The notes below the pieces were generated by a model. It made no database searches, was not told where the DNA came from, and saw nothing but the letters and a program-made list of their open reading frames with translations. This document shows positions 1-4,933 of a stretch of 5,172 bases of DNA, one piece after another. The first letter of the stretch is position 1. Each line of letters begins with the position of its first letter. Where the stretch lies: positions 1 through 5,172 of the forward strand of contig QHXE01000106.1 in the NCBI GenBank assembly GCA_003222835.1, read 5' to 3'. This DNA comes from Acidobacteriota bacterium (GTDB lineage: Bacteria > Acidobacteriota > Blastocatellia > Pyrinomonadales > Pyrinomonadaceae). Position numbers and translations under genes: made by a program.

Positions 1-2
1 AT

Positions 3-35
3 TCGACAGCAGACTTGGTCGCCGCGATTAACTAA
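3..35 (+). CDS. C-terminal fragment of upstream gene, probably 2-oxoacid dehydrogenase E1 (beta or fused alpha/beta)
   Basis: Only the last ten codons lie in the window. Reading from base 3 gives STADLVAAIN followed by a TAA stop at 33-35. A Pro-Ser-Thr-x-Asp-hydrophobic-Val-Ala-Ala ending is typical of E1 beta chains of pyruvate and branched-chain or 2-oxoglutarate dehydrogenases. An E1 gene directly upstream of E2 is the usual order. The stop lies 67 bp before the E2 start with no promoter visible between, which fits co-transcription. The identification rests on ten residues and on context, so it is tentative. The other two forward frames are also open for part of this stretch (frame 1 to 81, frame 2 to 31) but give less family-like peptides. 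Confidence 0.5.
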   Translation, partial: STADLVAAIN

Positions 36-70
36 CCGGACAAGTGCGGCGTCTAACGATCCTGGAACAC

Positions 71-89
71 CTGAGATTTAAAGTCTCAG
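71..89 (+). promoter_or_regulatory. Small inverted repeat just upstream of the E2 ribosome binding site
   Basis: CTGAGA at 71-76 is the exact reverse complement of TCTCAG at 84-89. Two further pairs (T77-G83 wobble, T78-A82) would leave a 3-nt loop. It ends five bases before the GGAG Shine-Dalgarno at 94-97 of the E2 gene. As RNA it could form a short hairpin in the E1-E2 spacer and influence E2 translation or mRNA processing. The stem is short and rich in A-U, so the function is speculative. Confidence 0.35.
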
Positions 90-102
90 AACTGGAGTCA
101 TC

Positions 103-1659
103 ATGGCTACTGAAGTTGTAATGCCGCAGATGGGCGAGTCCATTGCGGAAGGGACGATCACAAAATGGCTGAAGAGCGTTGGCGAGCATGTCGAGCGCGA
201 TGAGCCTTTGTTCGAAATCTCTACCGACAAAGTCGACGCTGAGATTCCCTCGCCCGCCGCCGGCACACTTACCGAGATCAAATTCAAAGAGGGCGAGACC
301 GTAGAAGTTAACACGGTGGTCGCGGTGCTTGATGGCGCGGGCGACAAGCGGCAACCAAAACCTGAAGCCGCATCCGCGAAAGAGGAACCAACTGAGCAAG
401 CAGAGCCTGAAGCCGAAGTTGTCGCCGCTGAACCGGCGCCTGCTGAACCTGCGGAAGCCGAACCTGCGCCTGCTGAACCTGCGGAAGCCGAACCTGCGCC
501 TGCTGAACCCGCGAAGGCCGAAGCGCCGGCCACGATCGAACGGCCCAAGCCGGTAATCACAACTGAACCTGAACGCAAACCAGCGTCTCCGGCTGCTCAC
601 AAAACTGAAGTAAAGCCTTTGGTAAGAAAGCCGGACGCGCCAGGCGCTTCCGTAACGCCCGCGCGTCGGGAGGACGCCGAGACGACCGCCGAAGAATTGC
701 GCCGCACAAAGTCGAGCCCGCTGGTACGCAAAATCGCGGAAGAACACGGCATCGACATCGCGCAGCTTGAAGGCACCGGCATGAGCGGCCGTGTGACGAA
801 GAACGATATTCTCAGCTTTATCGAATCGGGCGCGCCCGCTCAATTAGCCGGCGCGCCGACGAAAGCATCGCCGGAAGCTCCGGCTAAGCCTTCCGTGTCC
901 GCTCCTCCGGCTGGTGCGCCAGGAACGCAGCCGGTCTCTGCGATCAAGCCGACCGAAGGCGATCGCGTCGAGCAAATGAGCGTGATGCGCAAAAAGATTG
1001 CCGAACACATGGTGCTCTCGCGCCAGACTTCCGCGCATGTCACGACCGTGTATGAAATCGACATGACGAAGGTCGCCAAGCTGCGCGATGAAAATCGCAA
1101 GATTTTCCACGAACGCACCGGCACGAAACTGACTTTCATGCCGTTTATTTTCAAAGCCGTGACCGATGCAATTCGCAAATTCCCGATCTTCAACTCGCAG
1201 GTCAGCGGCGATCAGATCGTCTACAAACGCGACATCAATCTCGGCATGGCCGTCGCGCTCGACTGGGGATTGATCGTGCCGGTGATCAAGCGCGCCGACG
1301 ATCTTTCAATTTCGGGATTAGCTCGCGCGGCAAACGATCTCGCCGATCGCGCGCGCGCGAAACAACTCAAGCCTGACGAGGTTGGCGGCGGCACGTTCAC
1401 GATCACCAATCCCGGCGTGTTCGGTGGGCTATTCGGCACACCGATCATCAATCAGCCACAGGTGGCGATCCTCGGTGTCGGCAAGATCGAGAAACGAGCC
1501 AGAGTCCTCACCACGCCCGACGGCGAAGATTACATCGCCATTCGCCACCTGGCGTACTTCGCGCTCAGCTTCGATCATCGCATCATCGACGGTGCTGACG
1601 CGGAAAAGTTCCTCGCTTATATTAAGGAACATCTCGAGAATGCGCAGTTTGCGATTTGA
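103..1659 (+). CDS. 2-oxoacid dehydrogenase E2, dihydrolipoamide acyltransferase (acetyl-, succinyl- or branched-chain acyl-)
   Basis: This is the core acyltransferase of a cytoplasmic 2-oxoacid dehydrogenase complex. It takes the acyl group made by E1 on a swinging lipoyl-lysine and passes it to CoA. The 518-residue protein has the full E2 layout. One lipoyl domain spans about 1-78, with the lipoylation site Lys43 in the motif STDKVDAEIPSP. A long Ala/Pro/Glu/Lys linker follows at about 80-200 and includes three 10-residue repeats at 110-139. A peripheral-subunit-binding domain lies at about 204-241 (SSPLVRKIAEEHG, then GTGMSGRVTKNDI). A second Pro/Ala linker leads to the catalytic domain at about 286-518, which carries the active-site motif DHRIIDG with His492 and Asp496. 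The start is ATG with GGAG at 94-97, five bases upstream. The lipoyl and linker style resembles the SucB-like E2 enzymes of actinobacteria and acidobacteria. Substrate (pyruvate, 2-oxoglutarate or branched-chain) cannot be decided from E2 alone, so no symbol is given. The gene probably forms an operon with the upstream E1-like gene; no E3 gene is visible. Confidence 0.96.
   Translation: MATEVVMPQMGESIAEGTITKWLKSVGEHVERDEPLFEISTDKVDAEIPSPAAGTLTEIKFKEGETVEVNTVVAVLDGAGDKRQPKPEAASAKEEPTEQAEPEAEVVAAEPAPAEPAEAEPAPAEPAEAEPAPAEPAKAEAPATIERPKPVITTEPERKPASPAAHKTEVKPLVRKPDAPGASVTPARREDAETTAEELRRTKSSPLVRKIAEEHGIDIAQLEGTGMSGRVTKNDILSFIESGAPAQLAGAPTKASPEAPAKPSVSAPPAGAPGTQPVSAIKPTEGDRVEQMSVMRKKIAEHMVLSRQTSAHVTTVYEIDMTKVAKLRDENRKIFHERTGTKLTFMPFIFKAVTDAIRKFPIFNSQVSGDQIVYKRDINLGMAVALDWGLIVPVIKRADDLSISGLARAANDLADRARAKQLKPDEVGGGTFTITNPGVFGGLFGTPIINQPQVAILGVGKIEKRARVLTTPDGEDYIAIRHLAYFALSFDHRIIDGADAEKFLAYIKEHLENAQFAI
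430..519 (+). repeat. Three tandem 30-bp repeats inside the E2 linker
   Basis: Three consecutive 30-bp units lie at 430-459, 460-489 and 490-519. Units 1 and 2 differ at one base, units 2 and 3 at three. They encode EPAPAEPAEA-type decapeptides (residues 110-139), and each unit is itself two related 15-bp halves (EPAPA and EPAEA). Ala-Pro-rich linkers of this kind keep the lipoyl arm extended and mobile. The units are in frame, so gain or loss by slippage would only change linker length. Confidence 0.9.
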
Positions 1660-1675
1660 GTCCATCGCCGATCGC

Positions 1676-1810
1676 GTCAGAACCGGGAGCGGTAGCGACC
1701 GGCCTGGGTACGCAGTCGTCCCGACTGCCTGTGCATGCGTCCGTGCTGAGGCTAAGCAGTCGGGGACGACTGCGTACCCAGGCCGGTCGCCCACCGCTCG
1801 CGGTTCTGAC
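1676..1810. repeat. 135-bp near-perfect inverted repeat, REP-doublet or MITE-like palindromic element
   Basis: The left arm (1676-1728) and the reverse complement of the right arm (1756-1810) match almost base for base. I see about two substitutions and two single-base indels over about 53 positions, including an uninterrupted run of 26 identical bases (CGACCGG through GTCGTCCC). The outer ends are GTCAGAACCG and CGGTTCTGAC. The centre is a 27-nt spacer. Each arm also holds its own small hairpin: GCAGTCG-tcc-CGACTGC at 1712-1728 and GCAGTCG-ggga-CGACTGC at 1756-1773. The element can therefore fold as one long hairpin or as two short ones, like paired REP sequences. It has no transposase gene and no clear target duplication. 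It lies 16 bp after the E2 stop, so it may also stabilise the 3' end of that mRNA or stop transcription, although no U-tract follows directly. Copies elsewhere in the genome cannot be tested here. Confidence 0.85.
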
Positions 1811-1915
1811 ACCGAAACCAGAATTGTTTTTCACAACATCGGAGGCAGTCTGTTGCAATCGCGTAGCGAACGAATGATCAATCTTTGCTATCTTCCTCTT
1901 ACTCACCGATCTCTC
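1811..1915. other. Non-coding spacer between the palindromic element and the promoter, nothing recognised
   Basis: No convincing gene, RNA or repeat is visible. The stretch is more AT-rich than its surroundings and carries T-rich tracts (for example TTTTT at 1827-1831). Open frames that cross it come from the palindrome and lack a ribosome binding site. It is part of the 448-bp gap between E2 and the OmpA-like gene. Confidence 0.6.
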
Positions 1916-1943
1916 TTGACTTGATCCAATTGTTCGGTACTAT
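1916..1943 (+). promoter_or_regulatory. Predicted sigma70-type promoter for the OmpA-like gene
   Basis: TTGACT at 1916-1921 matches five of six bases of the -35 consensus. TACTAT at 1938-1943 is a plausible -10 (four of six), with a 16-bp spacer. Transcription would start near 1950 and give a leader of about 155 nt before the ATG at 2108. An imperfect inverted repeat (TGTTCG at 1931-1936, CGGACA at 1945-1950) straddles the -10 box and could be an operator, but its halves are short. Confidence 0.55.
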
Positions 1944-2031
1944 GCGGACAATGAGTTGATGAATCGGTTCACCAGCTTCATTGGTCTTTTCGAAAGTTCC
2001 TGTCTGCTTTGTTCCAGCGGACAACGCTAGG

Positions 2032-2055
2032 CGCGAGTTTGCTATCGAACTCGCG
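2032..2055 (+). promoter_or_regulatory. Stable hairpin in the 5' leader of the OmpA-like gene
   Basis: CGCGAGTTTG at 2032-2041 pairs with CGAACTCGCG at 2046-2055, ten pairs including one G-U, around the 4-nt loop CTAT. No U-tract follows, so it is not a standard terminator. It sits about 40 nt before the AAGGAG ribosome binding site and could protect the mRNA from decay or act as a regulatory structure. No known riboswitch class is recognised. Confidence 0.6.
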
Positions 2056-2093
2056 TAAACCCGACGCGCCGTTGGCCGTCCTAACTTTAAATT

Positions 2094-2099
2094 AAGGAG
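2094..2099 (+). promoter_or_regulatory. Strong ribosome binding site of the OmpA-like gene
   Basis: AAGGAG is followed by eight bases and then ATG at 2108. It fixes that start over the in-frame ATG six codons later, and with the predicted promoter suggests good expression. Confidence 0.8.
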
Positions 2100-2107
2100 T
2101 TCAAACC

Positions 2108-3133
2108 ATGATCACTAGTTTCAGAATGTTTCGGTCATTTGCGCTCGCCTTCGGTTTGGCGCTCGTGCTTTCCCCATTGGCCCTCGGACAAGACAACAAT
2201 AAATCAACTGCTAGCAGAGCCCGCACAGTCGCCAGTGGCGAGAAGATGAAGATCAAAGGCGTGGTCGTTAAGCGCGACGTTGACACGTTCACAGTTCGAG
2301 ACCTGACGGGTAACGACACTGTGGTGCGCCTGACGGACAAAACTTCGGTGAAGTCTAGTGGCGGGTTTCTGCGCAGCGGCAACAACTATGCAGCAACCAA
2401 CATCCTGCGCGGTCTGAATCTTGAAGTCGAAGGACGCGGCGGTTCCAGTGGCGAGTTGATTGCCGACCGGGTAAGGTTCAACGAAACGGATTTGCGCACC
2501 GCTCGGACCGTGGAAACGCGCGCCAATCCACTTGAAGAACGGGCAACCGCGACGGAGGGTCGTCTCAGCGAAGTCGAACAAAACGCTCAGAAGCTGTCGG
2601 GGCAACTCGATGAACTTGCAGCCGTTTCAAATGCCGCACGAGGCGGAGCGAAAGCCGCCCAGGATACTGCCGACCAGGCTGTCGCCGGCGTAAATGCCAC
2701 GAACGAGCGCATCTCAGCGCTGGATGATTACACTCCGATGGAAAACACAGCCGTGAATTTCCGAACCGGAAGCGCGGTGCTGTTGCCTGATGCGAAAACA
2801 AAGTTGGACGAGATCGCGACGAAGGCTTTGAATGCGAAAGCTTATGTCGTGGAAGTGACCGGCCACGCCGATGCAACCGGTAATGCGAACTTCAATCGCC
2901 AGCTCAGTCAACGGCGCGCCGATGCAGTGATTCGTTATCTGGTCGAGCAGCACAAGATTCCGTTGCGTCGCATCATTACGCCGTATGGCTTTGGCGCCAC
3001 GGAACCGATTGCCGATAACAAGACGCGCGAGGGCCGGTCGCAAAATCGTCGTGTGGAAGTCAAAATTCTGGTTAATAAGGGCCTGACGCAACCGGCGCCG
3101 ACGATGACCAGGCCGGGCAGCAGTGGAAACTAA
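2108..3133 (+). CDS. Secreted OmpA-family protein: signal peptide, small beta domain, coiled coil, OmpA_C peptidoglycan-binding domain
   Basis: The 341-residue protein starts with a signal peptide (about 1-28: FRSFALAFGLALVLSP, likely cut after ALG, no lipobox Cys). Residues 46-130 form a beta-rich domain (KIKGVVVKRDVDTFTVRD...) that resembles DUF5666/OB-fold-like periplasmic modules. This assignment is by pattern only. Residues about 139-208 are rich in Ala, Glu and Gln with heptad-like spacing (EERATATEGRLSEVEQ), so probably a coiled coil. Residues about 213-325 are an OmpA_C domain. It has NFRTGSAVLLPDA, GHADATGN and the closing NRRVEVKI. Asp255 and Arg270 match by spacing the pair that binds diaminopimelate in Acinetobacter OmpA (Asp271, Arg286). 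There is no N-terminal beta-barrel, so this is not a porin. It is probably a periplasmic protein that grips peptidoglycan and presents the N-terminal domain on a coiled-coil stalk. A Pro/Gly/Ser-rich tail ends the protein. It has its own promoter and RBS. Confidence 0.92.
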   Translation: MITSFRMFRSFALAFGLALVLSPLALGQDNNKSTASRARTVASGEKMKIKGVVVKRDVDTFTVRDLTGNDTVVRLTDKTSVKSSGGFLRSGNNYAATNILRGLNLEVEGRGGSSGELIADRVRFNETDLRTARTVETRANPLEERATATEGRLSEVEQNAQKLSGQLDELAAVSNAARGGAKAAQDTADQAVAGVNATNERISALDDYTPMENTAVNFRTGSAVLLPDAKTKLDEIATKALNAKAYVVEVTGHADATGNANFNRQLSQRRADAVIRYLVEQHKIPLRRIITPYGFGATEPIADNKTREGRSQNRRVEVKILVNKGLTQPAPTMTRPGSSGN

Positions 3134-3187
3134 CGCAAGTTATAGAGTTTTGCTATGCGTTAGTGAGCAGCAACTTAACAAGTTGCT
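3131..3187 (+). terminator. Two hairpins after the OmpA-like gene, possible terminator or mRNA-end structure
   Basis: The first inverted repeat starts at the stop codon: TAACGC at 3131-3136 pairs with GCGTTA at 3157-3162, and ATAG at 3142-3145 with CTAT at 3153-3156. The second is AGCAACTT (3169-3176) with AAGTTGCT (3180-3187) around loop AAC. Neither is followed by a run of T, so they do not form a classical intrinsic terminator. They could block 3' exonucleases or pause polymerase. Read-through into the VWA gene remains possible. Confidence 0.4.
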
Positions 3188-3267
3188 CTACATGGGCCAA
3201 CGATCATGCCGTCAGAAGGTGTCAAATAATTGATTTGGGCCAGCAACCCGATGCAGACTGGCGGCAT

Positions 3268-3273
3268 GAGGAG
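3268..3273 (+). promoter_or_regulatory. Ribosome binding site that decides the VWA start
   Basis: GAGGAG is followed by seven bases and then ATG at 3281. This supports the start at 3281 over the longer in-frame options: TTG at 3230, and ATG at 3251 and 3266. The signal peptide charge pattern also fits better from 3281. The TTG at 3230 has a weaker AAGG-like site upstream. Confidence 0.65.
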
Positions 3274-3280
3274 TTGGTTG

Positions 3281-4426
3281 ATGCATCTCGATAACCGGAA
3301 GAAATCTTATGCGCCGGCGTTGGTGTTGACCACGCTGGCGTTCTTTTCTTGCGCCGCGATTTTTCTGAGCGTGCCCGCCGGCGCACAAAAGATCAAGCAG
3401 CTACCGCCTCCGCCCCCGGCTCCACGCTACAAACCAAAGCCCACCCCAACACCTGAATACGAAATAGTCCGCGTCAGCTCTAATTTGGTCATAGCGCCGG
3501 TTTCAGTTACTGATGCGAAAGGTCAACCGGTGCTGGGTTTGAAGAGCGGTGATTTTCGCATCGAAGAGGATGGGCGCGCGCAGGAGATTGTGCAGATCGG
3601 CGATCCAGAACAGGTGCCGCTTGATATTGCTCTCCTGATTGACGTTTCGAGTAGCGTTAGTGAGCGGTTTGCTTTTGAGGAACAGGCAGCCACGCGCTTT
3701 CTTAAACAAGTGTTGAGGTCGGCGGATCGGGCGACTATATTCGCGATCGATCGCACTCCGCGACTGGAACAGGCGCTTACGAGCGCCCCCGTTGCGTCGG
3801 CTAAATTGATGACGATTAAGGCCGCCACGGGTCCGAGCCCGACGGCTTTCTACGATACCGTGAGGGAAGCGGCGCGTTATCTCGCGAAGAATACTCCTGA
3901 GCAACATCGACGCGTGATCTTAGTCATTTCTGATGGGGAGGATAATTTCAGTAATCTGGTTCGCGATTCGGCAGTCGCGGCTTATCGCGCTACCAAAGAT
4001 GAGAATGATTCGACGCCGGCGGCTCGGCAACGAATTCGCACGGCGTCAGAGGCGGCGCTTCTTGCTGGTCACCGTAAAGCTCAAGAGGAAGTGCAACAGG
4101 AAGTTCAAAAGGCCAACGCGGTCTTCTATGCGATTAATCCAAGTGGACAGGCTCTAAGGTTAAATGTCATCAGCACGCGGGCACAGAACGGCATGCAAAA
4201 CCTTGCGATCGCAACCGGAGGAACGGCGTTCGTTCCTGAAAAGACTGAGAATCTTGAAGCGGTTTTCGATCGGATTGCCAGCGAACTTCGTTCGCAGTAT
4301 CTGCTTCAGTACTATTCCAATAACAAATCCGGCGGCGCGAGTTTTAGGCGAATTAACGTGAGCACGCCGGCACAACCGCAGTTGCACGTTAGAGCACGCG
4401 AAGGCTATTTTCCGAAAGGGAAATGA
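3281..4426 (+). CDS. Secreted VWA-domain protein of the acidobacterial VWFA-related family
   Basis: The 381-residue protein (398 if started at TTG 3230) begins with a signal peptide: basic HLDNRKKSYAP, hydrophobic ALVLTTLAFFSCAAIFL, and cleavage near PAGA-Q at about 35. A Pro-rich linker (PPPPPAP, KPKPTPTP) leads to an N-terminal strand module with VTDAKGQPVLGLKSGDFRIEE, the hallmark of the VWFA-related family that is abundant in Acidobacteria. The VWA fold follows with a complete metal-ion-dependent adhesion site: Asp121-x-Ser123-x-Ser125 (DVSSS), Thr188 (SPTAFYD) and Asp218 (SDGED). A charged helical stretch at about 229-278 separates the MIDAS Asp from the VFYAINPSG strand. The C-terminus (QYLLQYYS, then RAREGYFPKGK) is typical of the family. 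It is exported and probably binds a protein partner through a divalent metal; the ligand is unknown. It lies 147 bp after the OmpA-like gene and may be partly co-transcribed. Its last 22 bp overlap the converging SET gene. Confidence 0.9.
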   Translation: MHLDNRKKSYAPALVLTTLAFFSCAAIFLSVPAGAQKIKQLPPPPPAPRYKPKPTPTPEYEIVRVSSNLVIAPVSVTDAKGQPVLGLKSGDFRIEEDGRAQEIVQIGDPEQVPLDIALLIDVSSSVSERFAFEEQAATRFLKQVLRSADRATIFAIDRTPRLEQALTSAPVASAKLMTIKAATGPSPTAFYDTVREAARYLAKNTPEQHRRVILVISDGEDNFSNLVRDSAVAAYRATKDENDSTPAARQRIRTASEAALLAGHRKAQEEVQQEVQKANAVFYAINPSGQALRLNVISTRAQNGMQNLAIATGGTAFVPEKTENLEAVFDRIASELRSQYLLQYYSNNKSGGASFRRINVSTPAQPQLHVRAREGYFPKGK

Positions 4427-4869
4427 GGCGTTGACTTCTTCGTTGGCGGGCTTGACACCCTCCCTGACGGTCGGGTTTCTGACTCGCGGCATTTTGCGCA
4501 CTTGCAGCCCGTCGGTTTTATGATGCCCTCGAAATATTCTTCGCCATAGTCGTAGGTGATCTCTTCTCCGGCTGGGATATTTCTCCGCGACCAAATCCAA
4601 ACTCGGCGACCGGAGATAAATGCGTCAGCATTTGGCCGACAAGAATGGTTGATGTAACGGGCGAGGTTGCTGCGCGTGCTGCCGTTAATCGACCACTTGG
4701 AATTTACTCCAAAGAAATATTTCCCATTGCTCTTTTCGACTTCTTCGTTGGAGATAAGCGGGCCAACATACTCAACGATGCGCCGACCTTTCGGGATCGG
4801 TTCAGTGGCAAATAACCCCAGACCTGTGACGCTCCGTTTTATTTTGTAAGGACGAGCCTTCTGAGACAT
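4405..4869 (-). CDS. SET-domain protein, probable protein-lysine methyltransferase
   Basis: The 154-residue protein is a compact SET domain with a short post-SET-like tail. The motifs appear in family order. GLGLFATEPIPKG at 16-28 is the SAM-binding N-terminal part. NLARYINHSCRPNA at 68-81 has the knot motif NHSC (74-77). EEITYDYGEEY at 102-112 has the catalytic-region Tyr106 and Tyr108. Cys122, Cys124 and Cys127 (GCKCAKC) could bind zinc together with Cys77, as in post-SET motifs, although the usual spacing is CxCx4C. There is no pre-SET region, signal peptide or membrane segment, so it should act in the cytoplasm with S-adenosylmethionine as donor. The substrate is unknown; in bacteria it may be a ribosomal or DNA-binding protein. 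The Pro/Ser/Lys-rich tail from about 131 is probably disordered. No good Shine-Dalgarno precedes the ATG. The stop (TAG, 4405-4407) lies inside the VWA gene, giving a 22-bp tail-to-tail overlap. Confidence 0.92.
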   Translation of the reverse strand: MSQKARPYKIKRSVTGLGLFATEPIPKGRRIVEYVGPLISNEEVEKSNGKYFFGVNSKWSINGSTRSNLARYINHSCRPNADAFISGRRVWIWSRRNIPAGEEITYDYGEEYFEGIIKPTGCKCAKCRESETRPSGRVSSPPTKKSTPHFPFGK

Positions 4870-4878
4870 TCTTGAAGT

Positions 4879-4886
4879 CTTATAAC
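4879..4886. promoter_or_regulatory. AT-rich core of the divergent SET/DUF309 promoter region
   Basis: The 64-bp gap (4870-4933) must hold at least part of the signals for both divergent genes. TATAAC at 4881-4886 on the plus strand and TATAAG (complement of 4879-4884) on the minus strand are possible -10 boxes sharing the same bases. No good -35 is visible for either. If the minus box is used, the SET mRNA would start almost at its ATG (a leaderless or near-leaderless transcript), which fits the missing Shine-Dalgarno. Confidence 0.25.
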
Positions 4887-4933
4887 GATTTTCGTTTGCG
4901 TCTCTGTTGCTGACGACTCACAATACTGTTCGC

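Noticed and set aside
28..843. Long open frame on the minus strand across the E2 gene, with Arg/Phe repeats
   Set aside because: It lies antisense to a clear E2 gene; its repeats (FGFRRFSRRR type) are simply the reverse of the Ala/Pro/Glu linker repeats. The product resembles no family.
1676..1831. The palindrome as a classical intrinsic terminator
   Set aside because: The first T-run (1827-1831) is 16 bp past the stem end, too far for a U-tract; the symmetric arms with nested hairpins fit a dispersed repeat better.
1429..1906. Minus-strand and short plus-strand frames over the palindrome, with peptides such as GTTAYPGRS
   Set aside because: The same peptide appears on both strands because the DNA is palindromic. 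Such frames are artefacts of the repeat, not genes.
1382..1924. Plus-strand open frame of 180 codons running through the E2 end and the palindrome
   Set aside because: It overlaps the E2 catalytic domain in another frame and has no ribosome binding site; its second half is a translation of the inverted repeat.
3230..3280. Longer VWA start at TTG 3230
   Set aside because: ATG 3281 has a much better Shine-Dalgarno (GAGGAG, seven-base spacing) and gives a normal signal peptide; the extra 17 residues look unlike a signal-peptide n-region. It cannot be fully excluded.
3503..3907. Minus-strand open frames inside the VWA gene
   Set aside because: They are antisense to the MIDAS-containing VWA domain, lack an RBS and resemble no family.
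4160..4600. Minus-strand frame overlapping both the VWA and SET genes
   Set aside because: It conflicts with two well-supported genes, and its sequence is Arg-rich and without motifs, as expected for an out-of-frame translation.
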